Positions 7,618-17,005 of a DNA stretch of 64,000 nt are shown one piece after another (positions within the stretch are counted from its first letter, which is position 1; every line of letters begins with the position of its first letter). The DNA is from an uncultured Eubacteriales bacterium. Its GTDB lineage: Bacteria > Bacillota > Clostridia > Oscillospirales > Acutalibacteraceae. Under the pieces are notes generated by a model, which was given only the letters and a program-made list of their open reading frames with translations, searched no databases and was not told where the DNA came from. The stretch is taken from positions 11,463 through 75,462 of the forward strand of contig CAKSHJ010000007.1 in assembly GCA_934457095.1 (NCBI GenBank), in the 5' to 3' direction. The position numbers and the translations under genes are program-made.

Positions 7618-8667
7618 ATGCTTGCCAGCCTTTCTTCCAACGCTGTTTCAGCAAAAGCAAGGGGTATGCACGGCAAGCGTCTGACCAACAACAATTTTAT
7701 GGATCTCCTGAATTGTAAAAATATTCACGACGCTGCCTACTACCTCAAAAACCGCACAAGCTATAACAAAGTCCTTACCGGCATCAACGAAAACGAGGTT
7801 TCTCGAAGTGAGCTGGAGGTTTTGTTAAAGCAAAAAATCTTTGACGACTGCTCCGAACTGGGTAGGTACGGAGCGTCGGTAGGAGAACGCTTTTCAGACT
7901 ACTTGATCATGCGTAGTGAAATTGAACAGGTTATGCATAGTTTAATCCTGATTAACTCGGGCAAAGACGACGGCTATGTAAATTACATGCCTGAATTTTT
8001 GCAGAAGAAAACAGGGATTGATTTGGAAGCTCTTAGCCAAATCAAAACCTATGACGACCTGCTCAGAGCGCTGGGCAACACCCCGTATGCCAAGGTGATT
8101 GCTCCGTTTAAGCCGGAGCCGGGGAAATTGCTGGACTACACAAGGATTGAAAATGCCCTTTATACCTTTTTGTATCAAACGGTATTTACCATGATTAAAA
8201 AGAATTACAAGGGCGGGGCTGCAAAGCAACTCCGGGATATTTTTAATTCCTACCTGGACCTGGATAACTATGTGCGCATTGTGAGGATGAAAACTTTTTA
8301 CAAGGCGCCGCCGGAAGCGATCAGAGATGCGTTGCTTCCGTTTACCACCATTAGGCAGCATTTTATCGACGCGATGATTAACGCCAAGGATGAAGAAGAA
8401 GTTCACGCCATCATGGCACAAACCTCCGTTGGCAAACGCTACCTTAAGGGCAGTGAGGGAATCGATGATGATATTCCGTTGCGTGTACAATATGACACGG
8501 CCAATCATCATATTCATTTTTCCACACACCCGTCGGTGGTTTTGTTATCCTACATCTTTGTAAAGCAAGCCGAGGTATACGATGTGATTACCATTTTGGA
8601 GGGCATTCGGTACCACCTTGCGCCAAGCAAAATAGCAAAATTACTTACCATCGTCAATTTTCAATGA
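7618..8667 (+). CDS. ntpC: V/A-type ATPase subunit C (d-type)
   Basis: A 349-residue all-helical subunit that caps the rotor ring and links it to the central stalk. The N-terminus carries the family pattern of alternating A/G and helical blocks (AKARGMHGKRLTNNNFMDLL), and the length fits the archaeal/bacterial C subunit. The ATG follows GGGGAG. It lies between subunits H and I in the operon, which supports the call. Confidence 0.88.
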   Translation: MLASLSSNAVSAKARGMHGKRLTNNNFMDLLNCKNIHDAAYYLKNRTSYNKVLTGINENEVSRSELEVLLKQKIFDDCSELGRYGASVGERFSDYLIMRSEIEQVMHSLILINSGKDDGYVNYMPEFLQKKTGIDLEALSQIKTYDDLLRALGNTPYAKVIAPFKPEPGKLLDYTRIENALYTFLYQTVFTMIKKNYKGGAAKQLRDIFNSYLDLDNYVRIVRMKTFYKAPPEAIRDALLPFTTIRQHFIDAMINAKDEEEVHAIMAQTSVGKRYLKGSEGIDDDIPLRVQYDTANHHIHFSTHPSVVLLSYIFVKQAEVYDVITILEGIRYHLAPSKIAKLLTIVNFQ

Positions 8668-8684
8668 AAGGAAGTGTCGAGTAA

Positions 8685-10658
8685 TTGGCTGTTGTAAAGC
8701 TGAAAGAAGTAAGCATTATCGGCAAGCTGTCAGAGCTGGATAAAGTAGCAACCATTTGTGGACAGTCCAATGCGTTTCATTCGGACAATGCTATGAATTT
8801 CTATGCAGACACGCCCGATTTTACCGCTTACAATGAAGACAATCCATATGCAGAGCCGTTGCAGCAACTCAATGACGCTATTGTCAAGACAGACAGGACC
8901 CTGACGCTTTTGGAAACGAAAGAAACCAAGGGCATTCATATGGAAAATGACGCAATGATTTCTTATGCAAAAGAAATTGCTGCGCAAATCAATGAATGGG
9001 AGAAAGAAAAGAAAGAAGCTCAGGACAAGATTCAGGAGTACACAACCGTTATGGACGATATGGGTCATTTTGTAGGCCTAAATCTGAATTTAAACGAAGT
9101 GAATGCCTGTGAGTTTGTTCAGGTTCGCTTTGGTGCACTACCAAAAGAAAATGTGGAAAAACTGGCTGTGTACAAAGACAACCCGAATGTCATCTTTACG
9201 CCCTGCACGGCAGACGAGCAGTACCAATGGGGCGTGTATTTTACACCCATTACCGCAACCACAGAGGTTGACCGCATTTTCTCGGGTCTAAAGTTTGAGA
9301 GGGTGGAGCTTGGCGACCTGCAGGGTTCTCCCGAAGCAATTGTGGCAGATGTTCGTGCAAAGCGTGACGCCGAGACTGCCAAGGTCAAAGAAATTGAGGC
9401 CAATATTGAGGCGCTGTGGAGAAAAGAAGGCACACAACTGCAAAAAGTATTTTCTCTTTTAACCGAGAAAAATGTTTACTTTACGTCTATTTGCCGCAAT
9501 GCAGCAAGATATGACGACAACTTTGTGATCGTGGGCTGGATTCCCGCAAAAGCAGAGGGTGCTTTGAAAGCTGAACTGAGCAAGCTGGATTTGATGGAGG
9601 TTTCCTTCAAAGGCGGCCAGGAGATTCAAAAGCACAACCCGCCCACAAAATTGAAAAACGCGGGCATTTTCAGACCGTTTGAATTTTTTGTGGATATGTA
9701 CGGCATGCCCAACTATAATGAGTTTGACCCGACGCCGTTTGTTGCCATTACATACACTATTTTGTTTGGTATCATGTTCGGCGATTTGGGTCAGGGACCG
9801 TGCATTGCGCTGATTGGTTACGTTATGTGGAAATGGAAAAAAATGGCCATTGGTAAGGTGTTGGTTCCCTGTGGCATTTCGTCTGCGATATTTGGGCTGA
9901 TATACGGGTCGGTCTTCGGCTTTGAAGAATGGCTTAACCCGATGTATGAGGCCATGGGTATAGCCGGGGCACACGGAAAACCGATTCATGTTATGGATGG
10001 CGCGACCTCGCAGATGATTATTTACGCAACCATTGGTTTTGGCGCGGTACTCATTTTTATTGCAATGATTATTGGCAGTATCTCGAACATTAAGCAAGGC
10101 CATTTGGAACATGCGCTGTTTGGAGAAAGCGGCATTGCGGGCTTTATGCTGTATGGCGGTCTGCTCTGTTTTGTAGTAGATATGTTTGCAGGCACCAGCA
10201 TTACCACTTTCGGCGGCGGCGTCAGCATTTGGCTGTGGCTTGTGGTATTCATTTTCCTGCCGCTGCTTGCTATTTTGCTCAAAGGCATTTTGGGTCCTTT
10301 GTGCGAGGGCGAGGAGCACTGGAAACCTGCAAGCTGGGGCGATTACTTTATGCAAAGCTTCTTTGAAATCATCGTTATGTTCATCGATTACCTTGCAAAT
10401 ACCATGTCGTTCTTGCGTGTAGGCGCATTCGTATTGGTTCACGCAGGTATGATGCTGGTGGTATTTACCCTTGCGGAAATGCTGCCGGGTGTTGGCTTTG
10501 TCATCATCGTTATCATCGGTAACATCATTGTTTCGATTTTGGAATGCTTGCTGGTATGTATTCAGGTGCTAAGACTGGAATACTACGAATTGTTCTGCCG
10601 CTACTTTGACGGTAGCGGCCGCAAGTTTGAGCCGGTTACGGTAAAGGCTGCTGAATAA
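8685..10658 (+). CDS. ntpI: V/A-type ATPase membrane subunit I (a-type)
   Basis: A 657-residue two-part protein. The first about 330 residues are soluble, helical and coiled-coil rich and form the stator arm. The rest has about seven or eight membrane helices and provides the ion half-channels. Conserved membrane motifs include FGIMFGDLGQGP, an RVGAFVLVHAG helix with the essential arginine, and the late RLEYYELFCRYFDGSG block. The TTG start at 8685 follows GGAAGTG. Comparable bacterial subunits are 630-680 residues. Confidence 0.95.
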   Translation: MAVVKLKEVSIIGKLSELDKVATICGQSNAFHSDNAMNFYADTPDFTAYNEDNPYAEPLQQLNDAIVKTDRTLTLLETKETKGIHMENDAMISYAKEIAAQINEWEKEKKEAQDKIQEYTTVMDDMGHFVGLNLNLNEVNACEFVQVRFGALPKENVEKLAVYKDNPNVIFTPCTADEQYQWGVYFTPITATTEVDRIFSGLKFERVELGDLQGSPEAIVADVRAKRDAETAKVKEIEANIEALWRKEGTQLQKVFSLLTEKNVYFTSICRNAARYDDNFVIVGWIPAKAEGALKAELSKLDLMEVSFKGGQEIQKHNPPTKLKNAGIFRPFEFFVDMYGMPNYNEFDPTPFVAITYTILFGIMFGDLGQGPCIALIGYVMWKWKKMAIGKVLVPCGISSAIFGLIYGSVFGFEEWLNPMYEAMGIAGAHGKPIHVMDGATSQMIIYATIGFGAVLIFIAMIIGSISNIKQGHLEHALFGESGIAGFMLYGGLLCFVVDMFAGTSITTFGGGVSIWLWLVVFIFLPLLAILLKGILGPLCEGEEHWKPASWGDYFMQSFFEIIVMFIDYLANTMSFLRVGAFVLVHAGMMLVVFTLAEMLPGVGFVIIVIIGNIIVSILECLLVCIQVLRLEYYELFCRYFDGSGRKFEPVTVKAAE

Positions 10659-10734
10659 ATTTTAACAGTAGTCTGCACGAAAAAATAATTTAAACATTTA
10701 AAAAATTTAATTGTTAAGTTTTGGAGGAAATATT

Positions 10735-11208
10735 ATGACTTACGTATTAATTGCTTTACCGCTTATCGCTATTATTGCTTCCGTATTTTTCGCAATCAGA
10801 GCCGTTAAAAAAGGCAAGAAAACAAAAACAGCTTTCAAATCTCAGGTTATCGCATTTGCTGCAGTTGCAGTATTGACTTTTGCAGTTCCGTTCGTAGCAT
10901 CCGCAACCAGCGCACAGGAAGAGGCTACTCCGGCAACAACCGCCGCAGCTTCCGAGGTTGAGGCAACCGCAGTTACCGCAGACAACAACTTCCAAAACGG
11001 TATGGGCCTGTTGGCTGCCGGTTTTGTAACCGCTATCTCCGGTATCGGCGGCGGTGTTGCTGTTGCTGCTGCTGCTCCTGCTGCTATCGGCGCTACTTCC
11101 GAAGACCCGAAAGTGTTCGGTAAAGCTTTGATTTTCGTTGCTCTTGGTGAAGGTATCGCTCTGTACGGTTTGCTTATCTCCATCTTGATCTTGAACAAAG
11201 TTGCTTAA
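10735..11208 (+). CDS. ntpK: V/A-type ATPase rotor ring subunit K
   Basis: The ring-forming ion-carrier subunit. I place the start at the ATG at 10735, after TTGGAGG, giving 157 residues. Residues 88-155 form the classic hairpin (SGIGGGVAVAAAAPAAIGA, then LIFVALGEGIALYGLLISI) with the ion-binding glutamate at Glu139. Residues 3-22 and 37-57 are two further membrane helices without the GxGxG pattern or a carboxylate, followed by an Ala/Thr/Glu-rich linker (58-86). The hairpin lacks an obvious Gln and has Gly after the glutamate, so proton rather than sodium coupling is possible but not proven. Confidence 0.92.
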   Translation: MTYVLIALPLIAIIASVFFAIRAVKKGKKTKTAFKSQVIAFAAVAVLTFAVPFVASATSAQEEATPATTAAASEVEATAVTADNNFQNGMGLLAAGFVTAISGIGGGVAVAAAAPAAIGATSEDPKVFGKALIFVALGEGIALYGLLISILILNKVA

Positions 11209-11232
11209 TTTTAAGAAAGCAGGTGGCATCAC

Positions 11233-11544
11233 ATGCGCTTTCATCTTGTAAGCGATAATGAGGACACCCTGGTTGGTATGCGCCTGGCGGGCGTTGACGG
11301 CGTGTTCGTTAATGAGCCTGAGGCGGCGCAAAGAGCCATAAACGAAGCGATGAACGACACGACCGAAATTGCCGTTTTGTTATTGACAGAGGGTGTGGTT
11401 GCGATGTGTTCGGAGTTTGTTTATGACCTGAAACTGAACCGCAAGCGTCCGCTTATTGTGGAAATTCCTGAAAAGGGCGGCAATGGCCGCGCCAAAGATT
11501 CTATTACCCGTTATGTCCGCGAGGCTATCGGGATTAAGATTTAG
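11233..11544 (+). CDS. ntpG: V/A-type ATPase subunit F
   Basis: A 103-residue subunit of the central stalk (MRFHLVSDNEDTLVGMRLAG), with the Rossmann-like fold typical of the F subunit, including the EIAVLLLTEGV strand. It binds the rotor axle (subunit D) and regulates ATP hydrolysis in characterised relatives. CAGGTGG lies 7 bases before the ATG. Gene names for this subunit vary between ntpG and atpF. Confidence 0.9.
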   Translation: MRFHLVSDNEDTLVGMRLAGVDGVFVNEPEAAQRAINEAMNDTTEIAVLLLTEGVVAMCSEFVYDLKLNRKRPLIVEIPEKGGNGRAKDSITRYVREAIGIKI

Positions 11545-11593
11545 ATTCTATTTTTAGCAGCTTGGCCGCAATTGCGGCGGAATGGGGGTTAAT

Positions 11594-12193
11594 ATGGCTT
11601 CAAATGTCGATAAATTGAGCAAATTCAACTCCGCCATTAATCACTATGCAGAATCACAACGTGAGAAAATCTTGAAAGATATTGCCGAATATCAGGCAAG
11701 AGAGCTGGAAGAAACAGCGAACAATGCTAAAATTGAGGCAGATCGTCTTTTAGTAAAAGAGTTGGCGGAAATGCGGGACCGCATTATGCGTGATATGTCC
11801 CATCGCGAGATGGACTCCCGCAGAGAATTGCTTGCAAAACGCCAGGAGATTTCTGAAAAAGTATTTGAGAGAGCCGAAAAAGCGCTGCTTGAATACACCG
11901 AAAAAGCAGAGTACGCCTCCTTAATGGAGCGCTATGCTGCCAATATTGCAAAGGTATTGACAGAGCCGGGCACCGTGGTATATGTAAAGGCCGGCGATGA
12001 GAAAAAATACAAAGAGCAAATTGAGAAAGCTTTTGGCGCTGCCGTGACGATTACGGCAGACAATAAAATTAAAATTGGCGGACTTCGCGCCGAAAACGCA
12101 GCAATGCGTTTGGTAGCAGACGAAACGCTTGATTCCATTCTTGCAAGTAAACGTGGATGGTTTGAAGAAAATTCGGGAATGGCTGTGGTCTGA
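11594..12193 (+). CDS. ntpE: V/A-type ATPase peripheral-stalk subunit E
   Basis: About 199 residues: a long charged N-terminal helix (residues 10-100, for instance IAEYQARELEETANNAKIEA) and a C-terminal alpha/beta head with the conserved KIKIGGLRAENAAMRLVADE motif (GG-x-R). Together with subunit H it forms the stator. The ATG at 11594 is preferred because GGGGG lies just before it; an ATG at 11582 would overlap that site. The gene ends 35 bases before subunit A. Confidence 0.92.
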   Translation: MASNVDKLSKFNSAINHYAESQREKILKDIAEYQARELEETANNAKIEADRLLVKELAEMRDRIMRDMSHREMDSRRELLAKRQEISEKVFERAEKALLEYTEKAEYASLMERYAANIAKVLTEPGTVVYVKAGDEKKYKEQIEKAFGAAVTITADNKIKIGGLRAENAAMRLVADETLDSILASKRGWFEENSGMAVV

Positions 12194-12228
12194 GCCGGAA
12201 ATACCTATTTATAACGGAGATGAGATTG

Positions 12229-13992
12229 ATGGAAAATCAGAATGTTATATACGGCATAAATGGACCGGTTGTTACCGTAAAAAATGCGCGCAGCTTCTCT
12301 ATGATGGAAATGGTATATGTCGGAAACGAGCGTCTCGTTGGCGAGATTATCGGTATCAACGACCAATTTACCACGATTCAGGTTTATGAGGAGACCACCG
12401 GGCTAACACTCGGAGAGCCAATCTACGGTACGGGCAGTCCAATGAATGTTACATTAGGTCCTGGCATTATGAGCAATATCTTCGACGGTATCGAAAGACC
12501 GCTGAAAGAAATTGCAAAAGAAAGCGGCACATTTATCAACCGTGGTAGTACCGCTTCTGCCTTGGACGAGGAAAAATTGTGGGATGTTACGCTAAAAGTG
12601 CAGGTAGGCGACACCATTCAAAGCGGTGACGTTTACGCTGAAGTGCCTGAAACGCTTTCGGTTTTGCACAAATGTATGCTGACGCCCCTGATTAAAAAAG
12701 CTACTGTTACGAAGGTGCAGCCTAACGGACAGTACAAAGTACACGATACGGTTGTTGAGGTAGAGGACGAAGACGGTAATAAACACGAGCTTTCTCTTTG
12801 CCAAAGATGGCCGATTCGAAATGCACGCCCTGTTGCAAAGCGCACCACCTCTACGGTGCCGCTGATTACGGGACAGAGAATTATGGATGCGCTATACCCC
12901 ATTACCAAGGGTGGTACTGCTTGTATTCCGGGCGCTTTCGGTTCCGGTAAAACAATGACGCAGCACCAACTTGCAAAATGGTGTGATGCTGACATTATTA
13001 TTTATGTTGGCTGTGGTGAGCGCGGTAATGAAATGACGCAGGTTCTGGAGGAATTTGCGGAGTTGATTGACCCGAGAACCAACAGACTGTTAACCGACCG
13101 TACGGTATTGATTGCCAATACCTCGAACATGCCGGTTGCAGCCCGTGAGGCTTCTATTTACACGGGTATTACCTTAGCGGAATATTACCGTGATATGGGA
13201 TATGATGTTGCGATGATGGCCGACTCTACTTCCCGTTGGGCGGAGGCTCTTCGTGAGATTTCCGGCCGTTTGGAGGAAATGCCCGCAGAGGAAGGCTTCC
13301 CGGCTTATTTGCCGTCTCGCCTTGCAGAGTTCTATGAGCGTGCAGGTTATGTGCATAACCTCAACGGCACAGAGGGCTCCATTTCAATCATCGGCGCAAT
13401 TTCTCCTGCCGGCGGTGACTTCTCTGAGCCGGTTACACAGAACACCATGCGCTTTACACGTTGCTTTTGGGCTTTGGATAAATCTCTTGCTTATGCAAGA
13501 CATTTCCCTGCCATTGACTGGATGGCAAGCTATACAGAGTACCTCAATGATTTGGAGCCTTGGTACATTGAGCACTTAGGCGAAGAATATTTGGAATACC
13601 GCAGTGTCATCAATAATCTTCTGCAGGAAGAGAACAAATTGATGGAAATTGTAAAGCTGGTTGGCGCCGACGTTTTGCCGGACGACCAAAAGCTGGTAAT
13701 TCAGATTGCGCGTGTGATTCGTATTGGCTTTTTGCAGCAAAATGCGTTCCATGCCGAGGATACTTATGTACCCATTGAGAAACAGCGCGAAATGATGAAA
13801 GTCATTGTGCATCTGTATAACAAGAGCAAGCAAATTGTGGCGGCAAATGTGCCTTTGGATGACTTGCTTGCCACCGGTTTGTATGAGCAGGTTATCAAAA
13901 TGAAGTACGAAGTACCCAACAATAAGCTTGAAATGTTCAATGACATTATTGACGATATCGATCGTACAATTGCCGGTGTTCTTAACGCTTAA
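12229..13992 (+). CDS. ntpA: V/A-type ATPase catalytic subunit A
   Basis: The catalytic nucleotide-binding subunit, 587 residues from the ATG at 12229 (GGAG 9 bases upstream; an in-frame ATG at 12220 overlaps that site). The Walker A loop GAFGSGKT is at about residues 235-242, followed by GCGERGNEM and the Walker B region MADSTSRWAEALREISGRL. The long non-homologous insert that distinguishes A from F-type beta subunits is present. An inverted repeat occupies the gap to subunit B. Confidence 0.97.
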   Translation: MENQNVIYGINGPVVTVKNARSFSMMEMVYVGNERLVGEIIGINDQFTTIQVYEETTGLTLGEPIYGTGSPMNVTLGPGIMSNIFDGIERPLKEIAKESGTFINRGSTASALDEEKLWDVTLKVQVGDTIQSGDVYAEVPETLSVLHKCMLTPLIKKATVTKVQPNGQYKVHDTVVEVEDEDGNKHELSLCQRWPIRNARPVAKRTTSTVPLITGQRIMDALYPITKGGTACIPGAFGSGKTMTQHQLAKWCDADIIIYVGCGERGNEMTQVLEEFAELIDPRTNRLLTDRTVLIANTSNMPVAAREASIYTGITLAEYYRDMGYDVAMMADSTSRWAEALREISGRLEEMPAEEGFPAYLPSRLAEFYERAGYVHNLNGTEGSISIIGAISPAGGDFSEPVTQNTMRFTRCFWALDKSLAYARHFPAIDWMASYTEYLNDLEPWYIEHLGEEYLEYRSVINNLLQEENKLMEIVKLVGADVLPDDQKLVIQIARVIRIGFLQQNAFHAEDTYVPIEKQREMMKVIVHLYNKSKQIVAANVPLDDLLATGLYEQVIKMKYEVPNNKLEMFNDIIDDIDRTIAGVLNA

Positions 13993-14013
13993 GGTTAACG
14001 CCGTTTACATTCT

Positions 14014-14066
14014 TATCATTTCCCGTGCGAGGATGATAGGAATTATTACAGTCTATGGTCGCACGG
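14014..14066 (+). repeat. Inverted repeats between subunit A and B genes
   Basis: CCGTGCGA (14023-14030) and TCGCACGG (14059-14066) form an 8-bp stem that ends immediately at the GGAG of the subunit B ribosome binding site. A competing shorter hairpin TATCAT (14014-14019)/ATGATA (14033-14038) overlaps it. No T-run follows, so it is not a terminator. It may tune translation or stabilise the downstream mRNA. Confidence 0.45.
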
Positions 14067-14082
14067 AGAAGGCGGTTATAAT

Positions 14083-15471
14083 ATGATTCTTGATTATATT
14101 GGCGTAAAAGAAATTAACGGCTCTCTCATCGTTATCGATAATGTTGAAAATGCTTTCTATGAGGAAACAGTTGACATTCGCCTCGATGACGGTTCCATGC
14201 GCCAAGGCAGAATTGTGCAAATGGATGGCAAACGTGTTGTTATTCAGGTGTTTGAGGGAACGCGTGAGATTTCCCTTGACAATACCCGCACAAGACTGCG
14301 TGGCCGTGCTATGGAGATGCCGCTTTCGCCAGAAATGTTAGGTCGTGTTTTTAACGGTGCCGGTGACCCAATTGATGGACTCGGTGAGATTTATCCTGAA
14401 CAAAGAATGAATATCAACGGTGCACCAATTAACCCGGTATCCCGTGTTTATCCAAGAAACTACATTCACACCGGTATTTCTTCTATTGACACCTTAATGA
14501 CGCTGATTCGCGGTCAAAAATTGCCTATTTTCTCCGGTTCCGGTATGCAGCACAACGAGCTTGCAGTGCAAATTGCTCGTCAAGCCAATATTACCGACAA
14601 GGACGGAGCGGGCAAATTTGCCATTGTATTTGCTGCAATGGGTGTTAAAAATGACGTTGCGGATTATTTCCGCCGTTCCTTTGATGAATCCGGTGTATTG
14701 CAGAATGTTGTCATGTTCCTCAATTTGGCAGACGACCCGATTATTGAGAGAACGCTGACACCCCGTTGTGCGCTTACAACAGCAGAGTATTTGGCATATG
14801 AGAAAGACATGCATGTGCTTGTAATTATGACGGATATGACAGCTTATGCGGAAGCTTTGCGTGAATTCAGCTCCTCTAAGGGAGAAATTCCGGGCAGAAA
14901 AGGTTATCCGGGCTATCTGTATTCCGACTTGGCTTCTCTTTATGAACGCGCAGGTATGGTACATGGCAAAAAAGGCACCATTACACAGTTGCCGATTCTG
15001 ACCATGCCCAACGACGATGTTACCCACCCGGTACCCGACCTTACCGGTTATATCACAGAGGGTCAGATTTCTCTGGATCGCTCTTTGGATAACAGCGGTA
15101 TTTACCCGCCGGTTGGCATTTTGCCGTCGCTGTCCCGTTTGATGAAGGACGGTATTGGTAAAGAGTATACGCGCGAGGATCATACTGCGCTTGCAGACCA
15201 ATTGTTTGCTTCTTACGCTAAAACCATGGAGGCTCGTTCTTTGGCTTCGGTTATCGGCGAGGAGGAATTGGCTGCTGCGGACAAAAAGTACATCGAATTT
15301 GGAAAATTGTTCGAATCTCGTTTTATTACACAAGCATTTAACGAGAATCGTTCCATTGAACAAAGTCTGAATCTCGGTTGGGAATTGCTTTCCACTTTGC
15401 CGCGCGTTGAATTAGACCGTGTAAAAGAAGAGCTTCTGGACAAATATTATGTAGAAGGTCTTTGCAAATAA
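14083..15471 (+). CDS. ntpB: V/A-type ATPase regulatory subunit B
   Basis: The non-catalytic nucleotide-binding subunit, 462 residues. It carries the family block GAGDPIDGLGEIYPEQRM, lacks a true Walker A loop (FSGSGMQHNELAVQIARQ instead) and has VIMTDMTAYAEALREFSSSK, which contributes the arginine finger to catalytic sites. GGAGAAGGCGG precedes the ATG. Expression may be modulated by the stem-loop described just upstream. Confidence 0.97.
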   Translation: MILDYIGVKEINGSLIVIDNVENAFYEETVDIRLDDGSMRQGRIVQMDGKRVVIQVFEGTREISLDNTRTRLRGRAMEMPLSPEMLGRVFNGAGDPIDGLGEIYPEQRMNINGAPINPVSRVYPRNYIHTGISSIDTLMTLIRGQKLPIFSGSGMQHNELAVQIARQANITDKDGAGKFAIVFAAMGVKNDVADYFRRSFDESGVLQNVVMFLNLADDPIIERTLTPRCALTTAEYLAYEKDMHVLVIMTDMTAYAEALREFSSSKGEIPGRKGYPGYLYSDLASLYERAGMVHGKKGTITQLPILTMPNDDVTHPVPDLTGYITEGQISLDRSLDNSGIYPPVGILPSLSRLMKDGIGKEYTREDHTALADQLFASYAKTMEARSLASVIGEEELAAADKKYIEFGKLFESRFITQAFNENRSIEQSLNLGWELLSTLPRVELDRVKEELLDKYYVEGLCK

Positions 15472-15512
15472 GAGTAGCGTTTTTTCAACTTTGAGCAATG
15501 AGGTGAGCTGTA

Positions 15513-16151
15513 TTGAGTAATCAAGTCGTACCAACCAAAAGTCAGTTGCTTGCCACGAAAAAGTCTTTAAAGCTTTCCAAAAAAGGCTTTGAAATTCTGG
15601 ATCGTAAACGCAACGTACTTGTCCGTGAGATTATGTCTTTACTATCAAAAGCTGCCGAGGTTCAAGAAAGAATTGACAACACCTATGAAGTGGCTTATGA
15701 GGCGCTGGAAATGGCTAATATTACCTTGGGCAATACCGGTGAGCTTGCAAGCACAGTACCGTTTGACAACAATTTGAATGTTGCTTACAGAAGTGTTATG
15801 GGTGTGGAGTTGCCAATGGTTGCTCTGGAAGATTCTGATATAGCCGGTGTACCGTTTGGATTGGTTTCCAGTAATGCACCGCTGGACGATGCTTTGATTA
15901 AATTTACCGAGGTTAAAAAATTGACCGCGGAATTGGCTGAAATTGAGAATAGTGTGTTCCGGCTGTCGGTTGCAATTAAGCAAACCACACGCCGTGCCAA
16001 TGCGCTTAAAAACATCATGATTCCCCGTTTTAAGGCTCAGGTAAAATTTATTACAGAGGCATTGGAAGAAAAAGACAGAGAAGAATTCTCACGCATGAAA
16101 TTGATTAAAAAGAAAAAGGTAAAAGACGCTTTGGCAAACGAAAGCGCGTAA
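15513..16151 (+). CDS. ntpD: V/A-type ATPase axle subunit D
   Basis: The coiled-coil rotor axle, 212 residues (VVPTKSQLLATKKSLKLSKK, the conserved N-terminal helix; PRFKAQVKFITEALEEKDRE in the C-terminal helix). It transmits torque between the A3B3 head and the K ring. The TTG start at 15513 follows GAGGTGAG. It is the last gene of the operon, followed directly by a strong terminator. Confidence 0.95.
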   Translation: MSNQVVPTKSQLLATKKSLKLSKKGFEILDRKRNVLVREIMSLLSKAAEVQERIDNTYEVAYEALEMANITLGNTGELASTVPFDNNLNVAYRSVMGVELPMVALEDSDIAGVPFGLVSSNAPLDDALIKFTEVKKLTAELAEIENSVFRLSVAIKQTTRRANALKNIMIPRFKAQVKFITEALEEKDREEFSRMKLIKKKKVKDALANESA

Positions 16152-16161
16152 ACCATTTTCG

Positions 16162-16189
16162 ACAGGGAGTTTGTGGCTCCCTGTTTTTT
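16162..16189 (+). terminator. Rho-independent terminator of the V/A-ATPase operon
   Basis: ACAGGGAG (16162-16169) pairs perfectly with CTCCCTGT (16177-16184) around a 7-base loop, followed by a run of T to 16189. Confidence 0.9.
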
Positions 16190-16276
16190 ATGCGCATTTT
16201 GCAGCATTTCAAACAGAAATTGCTTGTCAATGCTGCAAAAACGGCTTATAATCAATATGACAGGGAGGCTTTTTGT

Positions 16277-17005
16277 GTGGGTTGGAACAAGATAGAATGG
16301 GATTGTATTATTTACAAGGAATTTCGAGCGTACTTAGTGCAAATTGCACAAGAAAAATACCGCGAATTCAATGAGAAAATCATACCTTTTTCCGGAGTGC
16401 CTATTTTGGGGATTCGTCTGCCGCAGTTGCGCAAGTTGGCAAAAGAAGTTGCTCTGGGGAATTGGGAATCCTACTTGAAATTTGCTCAAGATGACAGCCA
16501 TGAGGAACTACTTCTGCAAGGTTTGGTGATAGCGACAACAGGTTTGCAGACAGATTTTCAGGAACTTTGGGGGCAGGTGGCGGTTTATGTGCCGAAACTT
16601 GTAAATTGGGCGCAGGTGGACGCCTTTTGCAACGCATTCAAACTTGTGGACAGGCATAAAGAAGCAGCGTTTCCCCCTATCATACGCTATTTGGAGTCAC
16701 CCAAGGAGTTTGAGGTGCGGTTTGCCGTTGTGATGTTATTGGAGTACTATTTGGAGCCGGCATATATACAGGAGATATTTGTGCAGTTCGATTCCATTTC
16801 GCATTCGGGGTATTATGTAAAAATGGCAGTGGCTTGGGCAATTTCGGTGGCATTCATAGTCTTACCGGAGGAAACAACGGCATATTTACACCACAATCAG
16901 CTTGACGAGTGGACTTACCGAAAAGCGCTGCAAAAAATAGTAGAGTCCAATCGGGTGGATAAAGAAACAAAGGATATGATTCGCGGATGGAAAAGAAAAA
17001 TATGA
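16277..17005 (+). CDS. DNA alkylation repair protein (AlkD-like HEAT-repeat)
   Basis: About 242 residues of HEAT-like helical repeats with the family start FRAYLVQIAQEKYREFNEKI and the block IPFSGVPILGIRLPQLRKLA, then LVNWAQVDAFCNAFKLVDRH and DEWTYRKALQKIVESNRV near the end. AlkD relatives excise bulky or cationic alkylated bases. I prefer the GTG at 16277 (AGGGAGG 8 bases upstream). An ATG at 16190 would start inside the T-tract of the ATPase terminator and add 29 atypical residues. Catalytic Asp/Trp positions cannot be fixed without alignment. Confidence 0.8.
   Translation: MGWNKIEWDCIIYKEFRAYLVQIAQEKYREFNEKIIPFSGVPILGIRLPQLRKLAKEVALGNWESYLKFAQDDSHEELLLQGLVIATTGLQTDFQELWGQVAVYVPKLVNWAQVDAFCNAFKLVDRHKEAAFPPIIRYLESPKEFEVRFAVVMLLEYYLEPAYIQEIFVQFDSISHSGYYVKMAVAWAISVAFIVLPEETTAYLHHNQLDEWTYRKALQKIVESNRVDKETKDMIRGWKRKI

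Noticed and set aside
9459..10442. A 327-codon antisense frame within the ATPase subunit I gene
   Set aside because: The plus strand encodes a clear membrane subunit here; the antisense product is rich in His, Asn and Arg, typical of a shadow frame.
16190..16276. An ATG start at 16190 for the alkylation repair gene
   Set aside because: It falls in the T-tract of the ATPase terminator and has no ribosome binding site; the GTG at 16277 has one and fits the domain start.
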